The notes below the pieces were generated by a model. That model was given only the letters and a program-made list of their open reading frames with translations, was not told the DNA's origin and did no database searches. The translations under genes and the position numbers were made by a program. Of a DNA stretch of 38,724 nucleotides, positions 16,910 through 26,324 are shown piece after piece. How positions within the stretch are numbered: the stretch's first letter is position 1; every line of letters starts with the position of its first letter. Source of the stretch: an uncultured Aquimarina sp. (lineage in GTDB: Bacteria; Bacteroidota; Bacteroidia; Flavobacteriales; Flavobacteriaceae); the NCBI GenBank assembly GCA_947492105.1, contig CANLMN010000035.1, positions 1 to 38,724 on the forward strand, given 5' to 3'.

Positions 16910-18286
16910 ATGAAAACGAAGATTATTTTAGCCATATCAACTATTGCACTCGGAACTACAGCTACGTTTGCACAGGCGATAAGCGAGGAATGTAAAACTA
17001 CTGCGTCTATTGCGTATGAACATGCTAAAGTAAAAAACTACGAAGCCGCCGAAGCACCTTTGGCTAAAGTTCGTAAAGAGTGTCCTACATATAGCGTAGC
17101 AACATATCAGTTTACTGGAAAATTGCTAAAAGCAAAGCTTAAAAAAGCTACAGGAGATCAGAAAAAAGTTGTAGCAAATGAGTTGATTGCTATGTATAAG
17201 GAGCGTCTGCAGTATTTTCCTACCAAAAGTAAAAAAGGGAATGCGTATTCGAATATTGCGCAGTTAATGTATGATCATAAGATTGGTACAAAAGAAGAGC
17301 AATATGCAACCTTTGATAAGGCGTATAAAGAAGATCAAGCAAATTTTCATGGAGCAAAAAAGTGGTATACTTATTTTTCTTTGCTAGTAGATTTGCATAA
17401 AGATGGGAAAAAAGAGTTGCAAGAAGTCTTTGATATGTATGATGTGGTAACAGAAAAGATAGAAGAGGAAGAAAGCAATAAAGCAAAGGTTATTTCTGAA
17501 CTAAGTGCCAAAGAAGAAGCTGGAGCTACACTGACAAAGAAAGAAGCGAGAAAGTTAAAAAATGCAGAGATTAACTTGAAAGCATATAGTAAAGTAAAAG
17601 GAGGTGTGAATGGAAAATTAGGGGTGCTAGCAGATTGTACAAACCTAATACCATTATATAATGGGCAGTTTGATGCCAAAAAAGGAGACATCGAATGGGT
17701 AAAAAGAGCTACACGTAGAATGTATTCCAAAGAATGTACTGATGATCCTTTATTTTTCAAATTAGTAGAATCACAACACAAACTAGAGCCATCAGCAAAA
17801 TCAGCTTTGTATCTAGGAAGATTAGCAGAAAAAGATAAGAATAGTGCCAAAGCGTTGGAGTATTATAACCAATCTGCAGAATTAGAGACAAATAAAAGTG
17901 ATAAGGCCAAAGTGTATTATACGATTGCTAGTAGCTACAAGAAAAAAGGAAGTTATGGAAAAGCAAGAGCATACTATAATAAGGCATTGCAACAAAAGCC
18001 TTCTCTGGGAGTAGCGTATTTGCAAATAGCAAATATGATTGCTAGTAGTGCTAATAATTGTGGTACGGATGTATTTAGCAAAAGAGCAGTATACTGGTTG
18101 GCGGCTCGTTATGCAAATAAGGCGGGACGTGTAGATCCATCAGTTTCTTCAAATGCTTCCAAGGCCGCAGCAAATTTTAATGCAAAAGCACCATCCAAAT
18201 CAGATGTTTTCCAAAAAGGTGTTCAGGGACAAACCATCAAGATTGGATGTTGGATAGGGGAGTCAATTAAGGTTCCTGCGCTTTAA
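16910..18286 (+). CDS. Exported TPR-repeat protein
   Basis: This 458-residue protein has an N-terminal signal peptide (about 1-22, ending TFAQA). The mature part is helical. Residues 25-110 resemble degenerate TPR units, about 185-230 is a Lys/Glu-rich segment likely to form a coiled coil, and clear TPR units run from about 290 to 375 (SALYLGRLAEKDKNSAKALEYYNQSAEL, then AKVYYTIASSYKKKGSYGKARAYYNKALQQKP). A C-terminal Cys-containing segment (NNCGTD; KIGCWIGESI) ends the protein. It is likely to be a periplasmic scaffold for envelope assembly, given the lptC gene 18 bases downstream. I do not know a defined partner. Confidence 0.82.
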   Translation: MKTKIILAISTIALGTTATFAQAISEECKTTASIAYEHAKVKNYEAAEAPLAKVRKECPTYSVATYQFTGKLLKAKLKKATGDQKKVVANELIAMYKERLQYFPTKSKKGNAYSNIAQLMYDHKIGTKEEQYATFDKAYKEDQANFHGAKKWYTYFSLLVDLHKDGKKELQEVFDMYDVVTEKIEEEESNKAKVISELSAKEEAGATLTKKEARKLKNAEINLKAYSKVKGGVNGKLGVLADCTNLIPLYNGQFDAKKGDIEWVKRATRRMYSKECTDDPLFFKLVESQHKLEPSAKSALYLGRLAEKDKNSAKALEYYNQSAELETNKSDKAKVYYTIASSYKKKGSYGKARAYYNKALQQKPSLGVAYLQIANMIASSANNCGTDVFSKRAVYWLAARYANKAGRVDPSVSSNASKAAANFNAKAPSKSDVFQKGVQGQTIKIGCWIGESIKVPAL

Positions 18287-18304
18287 TCATCAAACCCAAA
18301 TACT

Positions 18305-18862
18305 ATGCTACCCAAACAGCATTATATCATAATAAACTTTGTCACGGCACTAGCTGTGACATTGTTTTTTGCATGTGATTCAAATAATATCCAGGAGCAA
18401 GCTCCTTTTAATTTTGAAAATGCTCCCGATGCGGTAGGCAAAGAAATTCAATTGAAATATACGGATTCAGGAAAACTCAAGGCCGTACTCAGAACGCCAA
18501 CGATATTAGATTATTCAAGTGGTCAAATGAAATATCGAGAATTTCCTGATGGATTGGTACTGGATGTCTTTGATAAAGAAATGAAAAAGACCGTTGTGAC
18601 CTCAAAATACGGTGTCTCTTATGAGAGTACAGGTATTATTGATTTACGTGGTGATGTGGATATCAAAACAGGGGATAGCGTGCATCTAGAAGCTCCACAG
18701 TTGTATTGGGATCAGGGGAATGGATGGATGTTTACAGACAAGCCTTATAAAGCAACATTTTCAAATGGATCTTTTAATGATGGGCTTGGTTTTGATGCTA
18801 ATCAAGATTTTAGTAATTTTAATTCACGCACCAATGTTGGTGTACAATTTATAGAAGAATAA
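18305..18862 (+). CDS. lptC: LptC-family LPS export lipoprotein
   Basis: LptC carries lipopolysaccharide from the inner-membrane LptBFG transporter to LptA. This 185-residue protein fits the Bacteroidota version: a hydrophobic N-terminus ending in the lipobox-like LFFAC (C24), then a beta-jellyroll region with LptC features (KAVLRTPTILDY, EFPDGLVLDVFD, YESTGIIDLRGDVDI, LEAPQLYWDQGNGWMFTDKPY). E. coli LptC is membrane-anchored by a helix, whereas this one is probably lipidated. The next gene begins two bases after its stop, so the two are cotranscribed. Confidence 0.85.
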   Translation: MLPKQHYIIINFVTALAVTLFFACDSNNIQEQAPFNFENAPDAVGKEIQLKYTDSGKLKAVLRTPTILDYSSGQMKYREFPDGLVLDVFDKEMKKTVVTSKYGVSYESTGIIDLRGDVDIKTGDSVHLEAPQLYWDQGNGWMFTDKPYKATFSNGSFNDGLGFDANQDFSNFNSRTNVGVQFIEE

Positions 18863-18864
18863 AA

Positions 18865-19062
18865 ATGTTTAAACTTTTTCGTTTTATTGAATATGTATAC
18901 CTCGTAGCATTTGTGTTTTTTTTATACGAAGCCTATGCAGTCTGGGGTACGGAAGGTAAAAGAGGATATTTGTATATATTCTTTGCGGCCATAGCATTAT
19001 TTATGTTCTTTTTTAAACGAAATTTCCGAGAAAAAATGACTGCTAAAGGGAATAACCAATAA
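18865..19062 (+). CDS. Small membrane protein between lptC and the CBS protein
   Basis: This 65-residue protein has two hydrophobic segments (about 8-25 and 34-50) and a basic C-terminus (KRNFREK), suggesting a hairpin with cytoplasmic ends. Its stop overlaps the next gene's ATG by one base (TAATG), so translation is coupled. It occupies the same position in related flavobacteria, as I recall. Function unknown. Confidence 0.72.
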   Translation: MFKLFRFIEYVYLVAFVFFLYEAYAVWGTEGKRGYLYIFFAAIALFMFFFKRNFREKMTAKGNNQ

Positions 19063-20351
19063 TGGAGATTCTTGTTATCTTATTGTCCTTGTTGCTTTCT
19101 GCCTTCTTTTCTGGAATGGAGATTGCGTACATTTCTTCCAATAAGATTCTTGTAGAAATAGAAAAAAAACAAAAAGGTTTCTTAGCGACTATATTGAGTA
19201 GATTAACCGCAAAACCTTCAAAATTTATTGCCTCCATGTTGGTGGGTAATAATATTGCTTTGGTGGTTTATGGTTTTTTTATGGGAGACCTGTTGATGCA
19301 TTGGTTCGAAACCCTAATTGGGGTATCAGGATGGGGATTTATTGACTATCTTTTGGTGGATCTAAATTTGATTACACAAACGGTTATATCTACTTTAGTT
19401 ATTCTTTTAACCGCTGAGTTTCTCCCTAAGGTGTTTTTTCAAATATATGCCAATTCTATGCTCAAGGTTTTTGCCTTGTTTGCCTATGTGTTTTATCTTG
19501 TATTTTCGCCAATATCTTCATTTGTTATCTGGATATCTGACTTTGTGCTAAAACGATTTTTCAAAACAGAAGGAGATGAGGTGCAATTGTATTTTACCAA
19601 AACAGAATTGGGAAACTACATTAGTGAGCAGATGGAGACCGTCAAAGATGATGATGAGATTGACAGCGAAATTCAAATTTTTCAGAATGCATTAGAGTTT
19701 TCAGATGTACGTGCGCGAGAGGTGATGGTGCCAAGAACAGAAATCGTAGCGATTTCTTTATTTCAGACACCGCAAGAAGCAAATAGCATGTTTGTACAAA
19801 CAGGGCTTTCGAAGATATTGGTGTTCAATAAAACAATCGATGACATTATTGGGTATATTCATGCTTTTGAGTTGTTCAAAAAACCCAAGAATATCAAATC
19901 AATTTTACTCCCAGTAGAGCTGGTGCCAGAAACAATGTTTGTAAAAGATGTGCTCAATACATTGATTAAGAAACATAAGAGTATTGCGGTGGTTATTGAT
20001 GAGTATGGAGGGACCAGCGGGATTGTAACAGTAGAGGATATTGTAGAAGAGCTTTTTGGTGAAATTGAAGATGAACACGATTCTATTGCTTTGGTAGAAG
20101 AACGGTTGTCTGATGGACATTTTCGTTTTTCGGCGCGTATGGAAGTGGATTACATTAATGAAACCTATAAAATAAAACTTCCAGAAAGTGAAACCTACGA
20201 AACTTTAGGGGGGCTAATCGTGAATCATACAGAAGAAATTCCCGAAGAAGGGGATGTTGTTACCATTGACGATTTTGAACTACATATTATCGAAACAACA
20301 AATACCAAGATAGAGTTAGTAGAGCTAAAAATTGTAGACTTAGAGGGATAA
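19062..20351 (+). CDS. CNNM/CorC-family membrane protein with CBS pair (hemolysin-like)
   Basis: This 429-residue protein has the three-part layout of the CNNM/CorC family: an N-terminal DUF21 membrane domain (helices from residue 1 to about 165, with SAFFSGMEIAYIS near the start), a CBS pair (about 215-340, with REVMVPRTEIVAI at 219-231 and DEYGGTSGIVTVEDIVEELFGEI at 313-335) and a C-terminal CorC_HlyC domain (about 345-425). Family members are linked to Mg2+/Co2+ efflux; the 'hemolysin' label is historical. It is the last gene of the coaX-to-CBS run, translationally coupled to the gene before it. Confidence 0.92.
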   Translation: MEILVILLSLLLSAFFSGMEIAYISSNKILVEIEKKQKGFLATILSRLTAKPSKFIASMLVGNNIALVVYGFFMGDLLMHWFETLIGVSGWGFIDYLLVDLNLITQTVISTLVILLTAEFLPKVFFQIYANSMLKVFALFAYVFYLVFSPISSFVIWISDFVLKRFFKTEGDEVQLYFTKTELGNYISEQMETVKDDDEIDSEIQIFQNALEFSDVRAREVMVPRTEIVAISLFQTPQEANSMFVQTGLSKILVFNKTIDDIIGYIHAFELFKKPKNIKSILLPVELVPETMFVKDVLNTLIKKHKSIAVVIDEYGGTSGIVTVEDIVEELFGEIEDEHDSIALVEERLSDGHFRFSARMEVDYINETYKIKLPESETYETLGGLIVNHTEEIPEEGDVVTIDDFELHIIETTNTKIELVELKIVDLEG

Positions 20352-20408
20352 TTTTGTGCTCAAGTATAGAATTATGTATTACCACTGGTATATTTAGGAA
20401 TAAAATGC

Positions 20409-20416
20409 TATTTTCG
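20409..20416 (+). promoter_or_regulatory. -7 box before the PpiD-like gene
   Basis: TATTTTCG, close to TAnnTTTG, ends 32 bases before the ATG at 20449 and suggests a promoter of its own for this gene. Confidence 0.35.
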
Positions 20417-20448
20417 CCCACTGTATTATCAAAAACACAGATTACACT

Positions 20449-22563
20449 ATGGCAGTTTTAAATAAAATCAGACAGCGTTCCGTTTTTCTTATAGTCATCA
20501 TCGCATTGGCATTATTTTCTTTTGTCTTAGCAGATGTGCTACGTAATGGAGGATTTAGCTCGCAGAAATCGCAGAATACGGTCGCTTCTGTCAATGGAGA
20601 AGAGATTAAGCGAGAGGATTTTGCAAGAAAGGTGAATGCAGCATCTAGAAGTTTTGGAAACGGGTCGTCTATCAGAGCAGTCAACTATGTGTATGACCAA
20701 GAAGTACGTGGTATTATACTAAAAGAGCAATTCGAGACTTTAGGTTTACAAATTGGAAACGATAAAAATTTAGATGTTTTAGAAGAAAGTCTTAGAAATA
20801 ATCCGACGTTCCAAAATGAAGCTGGAGTATTTGATATAGCAAAGGTAAAAGAGTATCGTGATGCTATTAGAGGAAATGCTCAAGCTGAGAAACAATGGAA
20901 AGATTTCGAAAACGGAATTCTTCAATCTGCCAAAGAGCAAGAGTATTTTAATATGATAAAAGCTGCTGCTGGTGCTACCCTAAAAGAAGGAGAGTTGACC
21001 TACAAAGCAGAGAATGACAAGGTAAGTATCAAATATGCACAGGTACCGTATAGTACGATAGTAGATTCTACAATTACGGTAAGTGATAGCGAAATAGCTG
21101 CTTATATAAAAGATCATCCAAAGGAATTCAAAACAGAAGCTACAAGAGATATACAATATGTGTTTTTTAAAGAAGAACCGAGTCTAGCTGATGAAAATGA
21201 GTTAAAAAAGGAGGTTGAGGCACTTCTCAATACAAGAACAGAGTATAACAATGCTAGTAAAGCAACAGATACGTTGTCAGGATTTAAAACGGTGACAGAT
21301 TATGAGACATTTGTAAACGAAAATTCAGCAATGAAATTTCAAGACAAATTCTCATTTAAGAAAGATCTTCCGGCTGCTGTTGCAGATACATTATATAATA
21401 CGCCTGTAGGAGGTGTTTATGGGCCATACAAAGATGGTGGGTATATCAAATTATCAAGAGTAGTAGCACAGAAACAATTGCCAGATTCTGTAAAGGCAAG
21501 TCATATTTTGGTTTCTTGGAAAGGATTACAAACCGAAACAGATTCTACTAGAACAAAAGAACAAGCAAAAGTATTAGCAGATAGTATTCTCGAAGTAGTA
21601 AAAAGAAGTAAATCCAAGTTTACAGAATTAGCAGCAAAATATTCTGCAGATAATTCTAACAAAGATAAAGGAGGAGATCTAGACTATTTTACTTTTGGCA
21701 GAATGGTGCCAGCATTTAATGATTATGCATTTGAAGGTAAAGTTGGTGATATCGGTGTTGTAGAAACACAGTTCGGTTATCATATTATTGATATCAAGGA
21801 TCAGAAAAATAAGCAAAAAGCTGTCAAAATTGCTACAATAGCTCAAAAAATTGAGGTTAGTGAAAAGACTTCGAATGATGTTTTCAAGAAAACGACCAAG
21901 TTTGAGATGACTTCTTCCAAAGGGAATTTTTCAGAAGTGGCAGCAGCTGATAAGTATGAAGTGAAGCCTGTGAATAAGATAAAAGCTTTGGATGAGTTTA
22001 TTCCAGGGTTACAAAGTCAACGAACGATTGTACAATGGGCTTTTGATGAAGAAAGAGCTATCGGAAGTATCAAGCGTTTTCAGGTAAAGGATGGATTTGC
22101 AGTGGTGCAATTAACCGCTAAGGCAAAAGCAGGGCTGATGAGTGTTGCAGATGCAAGAACAAATGTAGAGGGTATTATACGTAATGAGAAAAAAGGAGCA
22201 AAAATTATTGCTGGCTTTAGTGGAGCGACTATTGAAGAGATAGCAAAAAGCCAAAAAGTGACCGTGAAGAACGCAGCTTCTTTAACTCTCAAAAATCCAA
22301 CAATCAGCGGAGCTGGTAACGAACCCAAAGTAGTTGGGACAGCTTTTGGATTAGAAAAAGGAAAAGTTTCTAAACCAATTCAAGGAGAAAAAGGAGTCTA
22401 TGTTATTGAGGTGACCGGAAAAACAGAAGCTAAGAAATTGGATAACTATAAGAGCTATGCAAACAAGGCAACTAAAGAGCAGATTAATGCTGTAGATTCC
22501 CAAGTGATAAAAGCGCTTAAAGAAGCAGCAGAAATCGAAGATAGTAGAGCTAAGTTTTACTAG
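20449..22563 (+). CDS. Membrane-anchored peptidyl-prolyl isomerase, PpiD/SurA-like
   Basis: This 704-residue periplasmic folding factor is held in the inner membrane by one N-terminal helix (about residues 12-30, SVFLIVIIALALFSFVLADV). A SurA/PpiD-type N-terminal chaperone region follows (about 40-230). One parvulin domain is clear at 345-452: KASHILVSW with H352, GGDLDYFTFGRMVPAF, and FGYHIIDI with H445. The C-terminal 250 residues carry a second, degenerate parvulin-like region (VADARTNVEGIIRNEKKGAKII, KGVYVIEV). Such proteins escort outer membrane proteins across the periplasm, fitting the lptC and barrel genes upstream. A strong terminator follows. Confidence 0.9.
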   Translation: MAVLNKIRQRSVFLIVIIALALFSFVLADVLRNGGFSSQKSQNTVASVNGEEIKREDFARKVNAASRSFGNGSSIRAVNYVYDQEVRGIILKEQFETLGLQIGNDKNLDVLEESLRNNPTFQNEAGVFDIAKVKEYRDAIRGNAQAEKQWKDFENGILQSAKEQEYFNMIKAAAGATLKEGELTYKAENDKVSIKYAQVPYSTIVDSTITVSDSEIAAYIKDHPKEFKTEATRDIQYVFFKEEPSLADENELKKEVEALLNTRTEYNNASKATDTLSGFKTVTDYETFVNENSAMKFQDKFSFKKDLPAAVADTLYNTPVGGVYGPYKDGGYIKLSRVVAQKQLPDSVKASHILVSWKGLQTETDSTRTKEQAKVLADSILEVVKRSKSKFTELAAKYSADNSNKDKGGDLDYFTFGRMVPAFNDYAFEGKVGDIGVVETQFGYHIIDIKDQKNKQKAVKIATIAQKIEVSEKTSNDVFKKTTKFEMTSSKGNFSEVAAADKYEVKPVNKIKALDEFIPGLQSQRTIVQWAFDEERAIGSIKRFQVKDGFAVVQLTAKAKAGLMSVADARTNVEGIIRNEKKGAKIIAGFSGATIEEIAKSQKVTVKNAASLTLKNPTISGAGNEPKVVGTAFGLEKGKVSKPIQGEKGVYVIEVTGKTEAKKLDNYKSYANKATKEQINAVDSQVIKALKEAAEIEDSRAKFY

Positions 22564-22586
22564 TCTCCTTCGAAAATTTGTATAAG

Positions 22587-22622
22587 AAAGACCATCTAAA
22601 AGCTTTTAGATGGTCTTTTTTT
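22587..22622 (+). terminator. Intrinsic terminator after the PpiD-like gene
   Basis: A perfect palindrome (22587-22602 with 22603-22618), folding as a stem of about 14 bp with an AGCT loop, leads directly into a T-run. Confidence 0.9.
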
Positions 22623-22644
22623 ATGGGGTCATGAACTAATTTTG

Positions 22645-22652
22645 CATCTTTG
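22645..22652 (+). promoter_or_regulatory. -7 box immediately before rsgA
   Basis: CATCTTTG followed by CAG matches the Bacteroidota -7 box and ends four bases before the ATG at 22657. This placement decides the start codon in favour of that ATG rather than the TTG at 22642, which would lie upstream of the transcript. Confidence 0.5.
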
Positions 22653-22656
22653 CAGT

Positions 22657-23616
22657 ATGCTAAGAGGAGTCGTATATAAATCTACAGGAAGTTGGTACCA
22701 TGTCAAAATTGATGATGGTACAATATACGAATGTCGTATCAAAGGAAAATTTCGATTACAGGGAATCAAAAGTACCAATCCGGTTGCGGTAGGTGATCAT
22801 GTAGACTTCAAATTAGAAACTACAAATGATGTGGAGACTGGAGTGATTCATTACATCCATGATCGAACGAACTATATCATTAGAAAATCAGTCAATTTGT
22901 CTAAGCAAACACACATCATTGCAGCAAATATTGACAGTGCATTTCTAATGATTACATTAAATAATCCACCAACCTTTACTACATTTATTGATCGTTTTTT
23001 GGTAACGGCAGAAGCATATAGTATCAAAGTGGTTTTGTTATTCAATAAGATAGATGCTTATTCGCCAGAGGAGACAGACGAGATTAGATTTTTGGCAGGG
23101 TTGTATCGTAATATTGGTTATGAATGTATTGGTATATCAGCCAAAAGTGGAAAGAACATTGACAAGGTCAAGAAATTAATGCAAAATAGAGTAACAATGT
23201 TCTCAGGTCATAGTGGTGTGGGTAAATCTACTTTAGTAAATGCTATAGAGCCTGGACTTGCGTTAAAAACGGCGGAGATTAGTGACCAACACAAACAAGG
23301 ATTACATACAACGACATTTGCAGAGATGTATGACCTTAGTTTTGAAGGACAGATTATAGATACTCCAGGGATCAAAGGGTTTGGAGTGGTTGATATAGAC
23401 AAAGAGGAGTTAGGAGATTATTTTCCTGAATTTTTTGAGTTAAAAGAGAATTGTAAATTTAATAATTGTTTACATGTCAAGGAACCGCAATGTGCTGTCA
23501 AAGAAGCATTAGAAGAAGGGGTTATTGCATGGTCACGCTATAAGAGTTATCTACAAATCTTAGAAGGCGAAGATGAAAATCAGCATTATAGAAAAAATAA
23601 TTACGAAGAGTCGTAA
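22657..23616 (+). CDS. rsgA: Ribosome small subunit maturation GTPase A
   Basis: RsgA is a circularly permuted GTPase that checks late 30S subunit assembly. The 319-residue protein (ATG start) has an OB-fold (about 1-75), then the GTPase motifs in permuted order: G4 NKID at 130-133, the P-loop GHSGVGKST at 184-192 and G3 DTPG at 235-238. The zinc-binding C266, C271, H273 and C279 follow in the C-terminal domain. A longer frame from TTG 22642 exists but falls inside the promoter. The gene is followed by dtd after 27 bases, and the two are probably cotranscribed. Confidence 0.95.
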   Translation: MLRGVVYKSTGSWYHVKIDDGTIYECRIKGKFRLQGIKSTNPVAVGDHVDFKLETTNDVETGVIHYIHDRTNYIIRKSVNLSKQTHIIAANIDSAFLMITLNNPPTFTTFIDRFLVTAEAYSIKVVLLFNKIDAYSPEETDEIRFLAGLYRNIGYECIGISAKSGKNIDKVKKLMQNRVTMFSGHSGVGKSTLVNAIEPGLALKTAEISDQHKQGLHTTTFAEMYDLSFEGQIIDTPGIKGFGVVDIDKEELGDYFPEFFELKENCKFNNCLHVKEPQCAVKEALEEGVIAWSRYKSYLQILEGEDENQHYRKNNYEES

Positions 23617-23643
23617 CAAAATAGACAAAAAAGACACTAATAT

Positions 23644-24096
23644 ATGAGAGCGGTCGTGCAACGTGTAAGCCATGCTTCGGTTACTGTTGATGATATAGTG
23701 GTTTCTTCTATCCAAACTGGACTTCTAGTCTTGTTAGGAGTTACAGAAGATGATACTATAGAAGATATTGAATGGCTCTCAGGGAAAATTAGTCGATTAC
23801 GAATTTTTGAAGACGATAACGGAATTATGAATAAAAATGTAATGGAAGTCGGTGGCGATGCCATTGTAGTAAGCCAGTTTACATTGTACGCGAGTACAAA
23901 AAAAGGAAATCGCCCCGGTTATAGCAATGCGGCAAAACCAGAAATTGCTTCTCCTTTATATGAACAGTTTGTACATCGATTAGAACGAGATTTGAATAAA
24001 TCAGTCGGTACAGGTGTTTTTGGTGCAGATATGAAAGTGACACTTCTGAACGATGGTCCTATTACTATTTGCTTTGATACAAAAAACAAGGAGTAA
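23644..24096 (+). CDS. dtd: D-aminoacyl-tRNA deacylase
   Basis: Dtd removes D-amino acids (and Gly mischarged on tRNA-Ala) from tRNA, protecting translation. The 150-residue protein matches the family throughout: the N-terminal MRAVVQRVSHASV, SQFTL at 77-81, GNRPGYSNAAKPE from 88 and the active-site Gly-cis-Pro motif NDGPITI with G138-P139. The dimeric enzyme is cytoplasmic. It is placed between rsgA and two exported DUF3857 proteins; the next gene starts 17 bases on. Confidence 0.96.
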   Translation: MRAVVQRVSHASVTVDDIVVSSIQTGLLVLLGVTEDDTIEDIEWLSGKISRLRIFEDDNGIMNKNVMEVGGDAIVVSQFTLYASTKKGNRPGYSNAAKPEIASPLYEQFVHRLERDLNKSVGTGVFGADMKVTLLNDGPITICFDTKNKE

Positions 24097-24113
24097 GCTT
24101 AATTTTTCCAAAA

Positions 24114-26033
24114 ATGATTAGAAAATTAATTTGTACTATAACGCTAAGCGTTATAGGCAGTGCTATGTCTTCTTTTGGACAGAATGAGGAGCAGTTGCAA
24201 GCAGTGATAATGGATACTATATTGACAAACAATGCAAATGCTGTTGTGAGGTTGTCTGAGTTGGTTGTAGAGGTAAATTCTGTTCATGAAGTGCGGATCA
24301 AAAGAAAATTGGTTATCACTGTTTTGAATGAAAAAGGGAGGGTTGTACCAAATATATATGATTACTACGACCCAGGAGTAAAAATTAAGAAGCAACACGC
24401 AGTGGTTTATAATGCTCTTGGTAGTCCAATAAAAAAATATAAAAAAAATGATTTCATAGATCAGAGCGTCTCTGATGGGAATAGTCTAGTAACAGATAAT
24501 AGAGTGAGTTATATAGATTATACTCCAACAATATATCCCTATACAGTTTTGTACGAGAGTGAGCTGGAGTCCAATAGTTCGGCTTTTGTGCCTTCTTGGT
24601 TTCCGATTATTGCTTATAATATGAGTCTAGAAAAGGCCACATATCAATTATTGAATCCTAGTAGTATACCTTTTCGAAAAAAGGAGAGTGGTTTTTCAGA
24701 ATTTAACATAATGTCCGAGCACAAACGGAGTGAATTAAAGTATGTCTTAGAAACTGTTCCGGCAGTTTTAGAAGAAGAATATAGTCCTGCATTTGCTCAA
24801 AGAATGCCTATGGTACGAGTGGCGTTGGATAGTTTTGCTTTGTATGGCGTTGAGGGACGTGGCAAGGATTGGTCCTCATTCGGAAAATGGCAATTTGATA
24901 ATTTGATCACCGGAAAAGGAGTGCTGCCTCAGCAAACTATAGATGAGGTGGCAGGGTTGCTCCAGAATGTTAATACGACAAAGGAAAAGGCAAAACGTAT
25001 TTACGAATATGTACAAGAAAAGACTCGCTACGTGGGGGTGCAGCTCGGTATCGGTGGATGGATGCCAATGGAAGCAGGCGATGTCGATAAGCTAGGGTAT
25101 GGCGATTGTAAAGCTTTGTCTAATTATACCAAAGCATTAATGGATTCACAGGGGATCTCGGCATATTATAGTGTAGTGTATGGTGGTGATTCAAGAAGAG
25201 ATATCGATGTTGATTTCGCATCGATGCAAGGGAATCATGCGATTCTTAATATCCCTAGTAATGATGGTGAAGATTTTTGGTTAGAATGTACAAATCAAGA
25301 TGCGCCTTTTGACTTTATCGCTGGATTTACAGATGATAGAGATGTGTTAGTGCTGACTCCAGAAGGGGGAGTGATCAAGCATACCAAAAGATATCCTGTG
25401 TCTGACAATTTAATGGAGACAAAAGCACAGATTATTATTCGAGAAAATCATTCTATCATGGCTGATGTTAATATTAAATCTAAAGGGGCACGGTACGGTT
25501 ATCGATATCAAATACCTAAAAAAGACAAAGAAGATAGAGAGCTGTACTATAAAGATTATTGGAAATACCTCAATGAACTTCAGTTGATATCATTGGATTT
25601 TCAAAACAATAAACAAGAGGTTGTCTTTACGGAAGAAGTAAGCCTGAATCTTACAAACTATATGCGTAAAGTAGGGGATCGTTTCCTTGTTAATCCTAAT
25701 TTTTTTAATCGAGAATACACCTGTTTGCCAAGATATGAGAATAGGAAAACATCTTTAGTTATTCCAAGAGGTTTTGTAGATACAGATGTTTATGAAATTA
25801 AACTTCCAAAGGGATATAGTGTGGGGGGGCTTCCAGATGCCAAAAAAAAGGAAAGCCAGTTTGGGACCTATGAATACAGTGTGACAAAGTTGAATGAATC
25901 GACATTGGTATATCAACGAAAATTACAAATCAATGAAGGGGAATTTGCCAAACAAGATTATGAAGGGTATCGCCAATTTCGAGAACAAATAAAAAAAGGA
26001 GATAACGAGAAAATTGTTCTAAAGAAACTTTGA
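24114..26033 (+). CDS. DUF3857/transglutaminase-like exported protein with intact triad
   Basis: This 639-residue protein has a signal peptide (about 1-22, ending SSFGQ), an N-terminal DUF3857 region (about 45-220) and a transglutaminase-like fold (about 270-400). A Cys-His-Asp triad is visible: C332 in GYGDCKALS, H375 in GNHAIL and D396 in ECTNQD. The C-terminus is beta-rich and ends KIVLKKL, much like the next gene's VVLKKV. The pair are therefore tandem paralogues. A periplasmic peptidase or cross-linking role is possible, but the substrate is unknown in Bacteroidota. Confidence 0.85.
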   Translation: MIRKLICTITLSVIGSAMSSFGQNEEQLQAVIMDTILTNNANAVVRLSELVVEVNSVHEVRIKRKLVITVLNEKGRVVPNIYDYYDPGVKIKKQHAVVYNALGSPIKKYKKNDFIDQSVSDGNSLVTDNRVSYIDYTPTIYPYTVLYESELESNSSAFVPSWFPIIAYNMSLEKATYQLLNPSSIPFRKKESGFSEFNIMSEHKRSELKYVLETVPAVLEEEYSPAFAQRMPMVRVALDSFALYGVEGRGKDWSSFGKWQFDNLITGKGVLPQQTIDEVAGLLQNVNTTKEKAKRIYEYVQEKTRYVGVQLGIGGWMPMEAGDVDKLGYGDCKALSNYTKALMDSQGISAYYSVVYGGDSRRDIDVDFASMQGNHAILNIPSNDGEDFWLECTNQDAPFDFIAGFTDDRDVLVLTPEGGVIKHTKRYPVSDNLMETKAQIIIRENHSIMADVNIKSKGARYGYRYQIPKKDKEDRELYYKDYWKYLNELQLISLDFQNNKQEVVFTEEVSLNLTNYMRKVGDRFLVNPNFFNREYTCLPRYENRKTSLVIPRGFVDTDVYEIKLPKGYSVGGLPDAKKKESQFGTYEYSVTKLNESTLVYQRKLQINEGEFAKQDYEGYRQFREQIKKGDNEKIVLKKL

Positions 26034-26324
26034 GCGTAAAAATTATTCCTTGATCTCGTATTAATGTCGAAATACAATGCTGTACGAGTAGTCATGTTTG
26101 ATATGTAAAATGCCTGAATTATTATTTGAGAGTATCAGCTATTAGGGTATTTGGATAAATTTTTTAGGTGTAAAAAACACAAAATTCAAGATAAGATATA
26201 AGGTGTTTAGTTGGGTAATGTATCAAGTTTGAAAAAAGTAATCACTGCAATATAATATCAGTTAAAATGTAATTATTAGTCCGTAATTTTTTTAAATGGT
26301 ACAATAATGAATCAATACTAAAAG

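Noticed and set aside
17371-17850. Minus-strand open frame of 159 codons
   Set aside because: Antisense to the exported TPR protein; it is a Ser/Phe/Leu-rich mirror of Lys/Glu-rich coding.
22642-22656. TTG start extending rsgA by five codons
   Set aside because: It lies upstream of or inside the -7 promoter box; the ATG at 22657 gives the standard N-terminus.
26262-26301. Possible third MITE end (TTAAAATGTAATTATTAG and AAATGGT)
   Set aside because: Only short AT-rich matches; no interior similarity and no inverted partner at the right distance.
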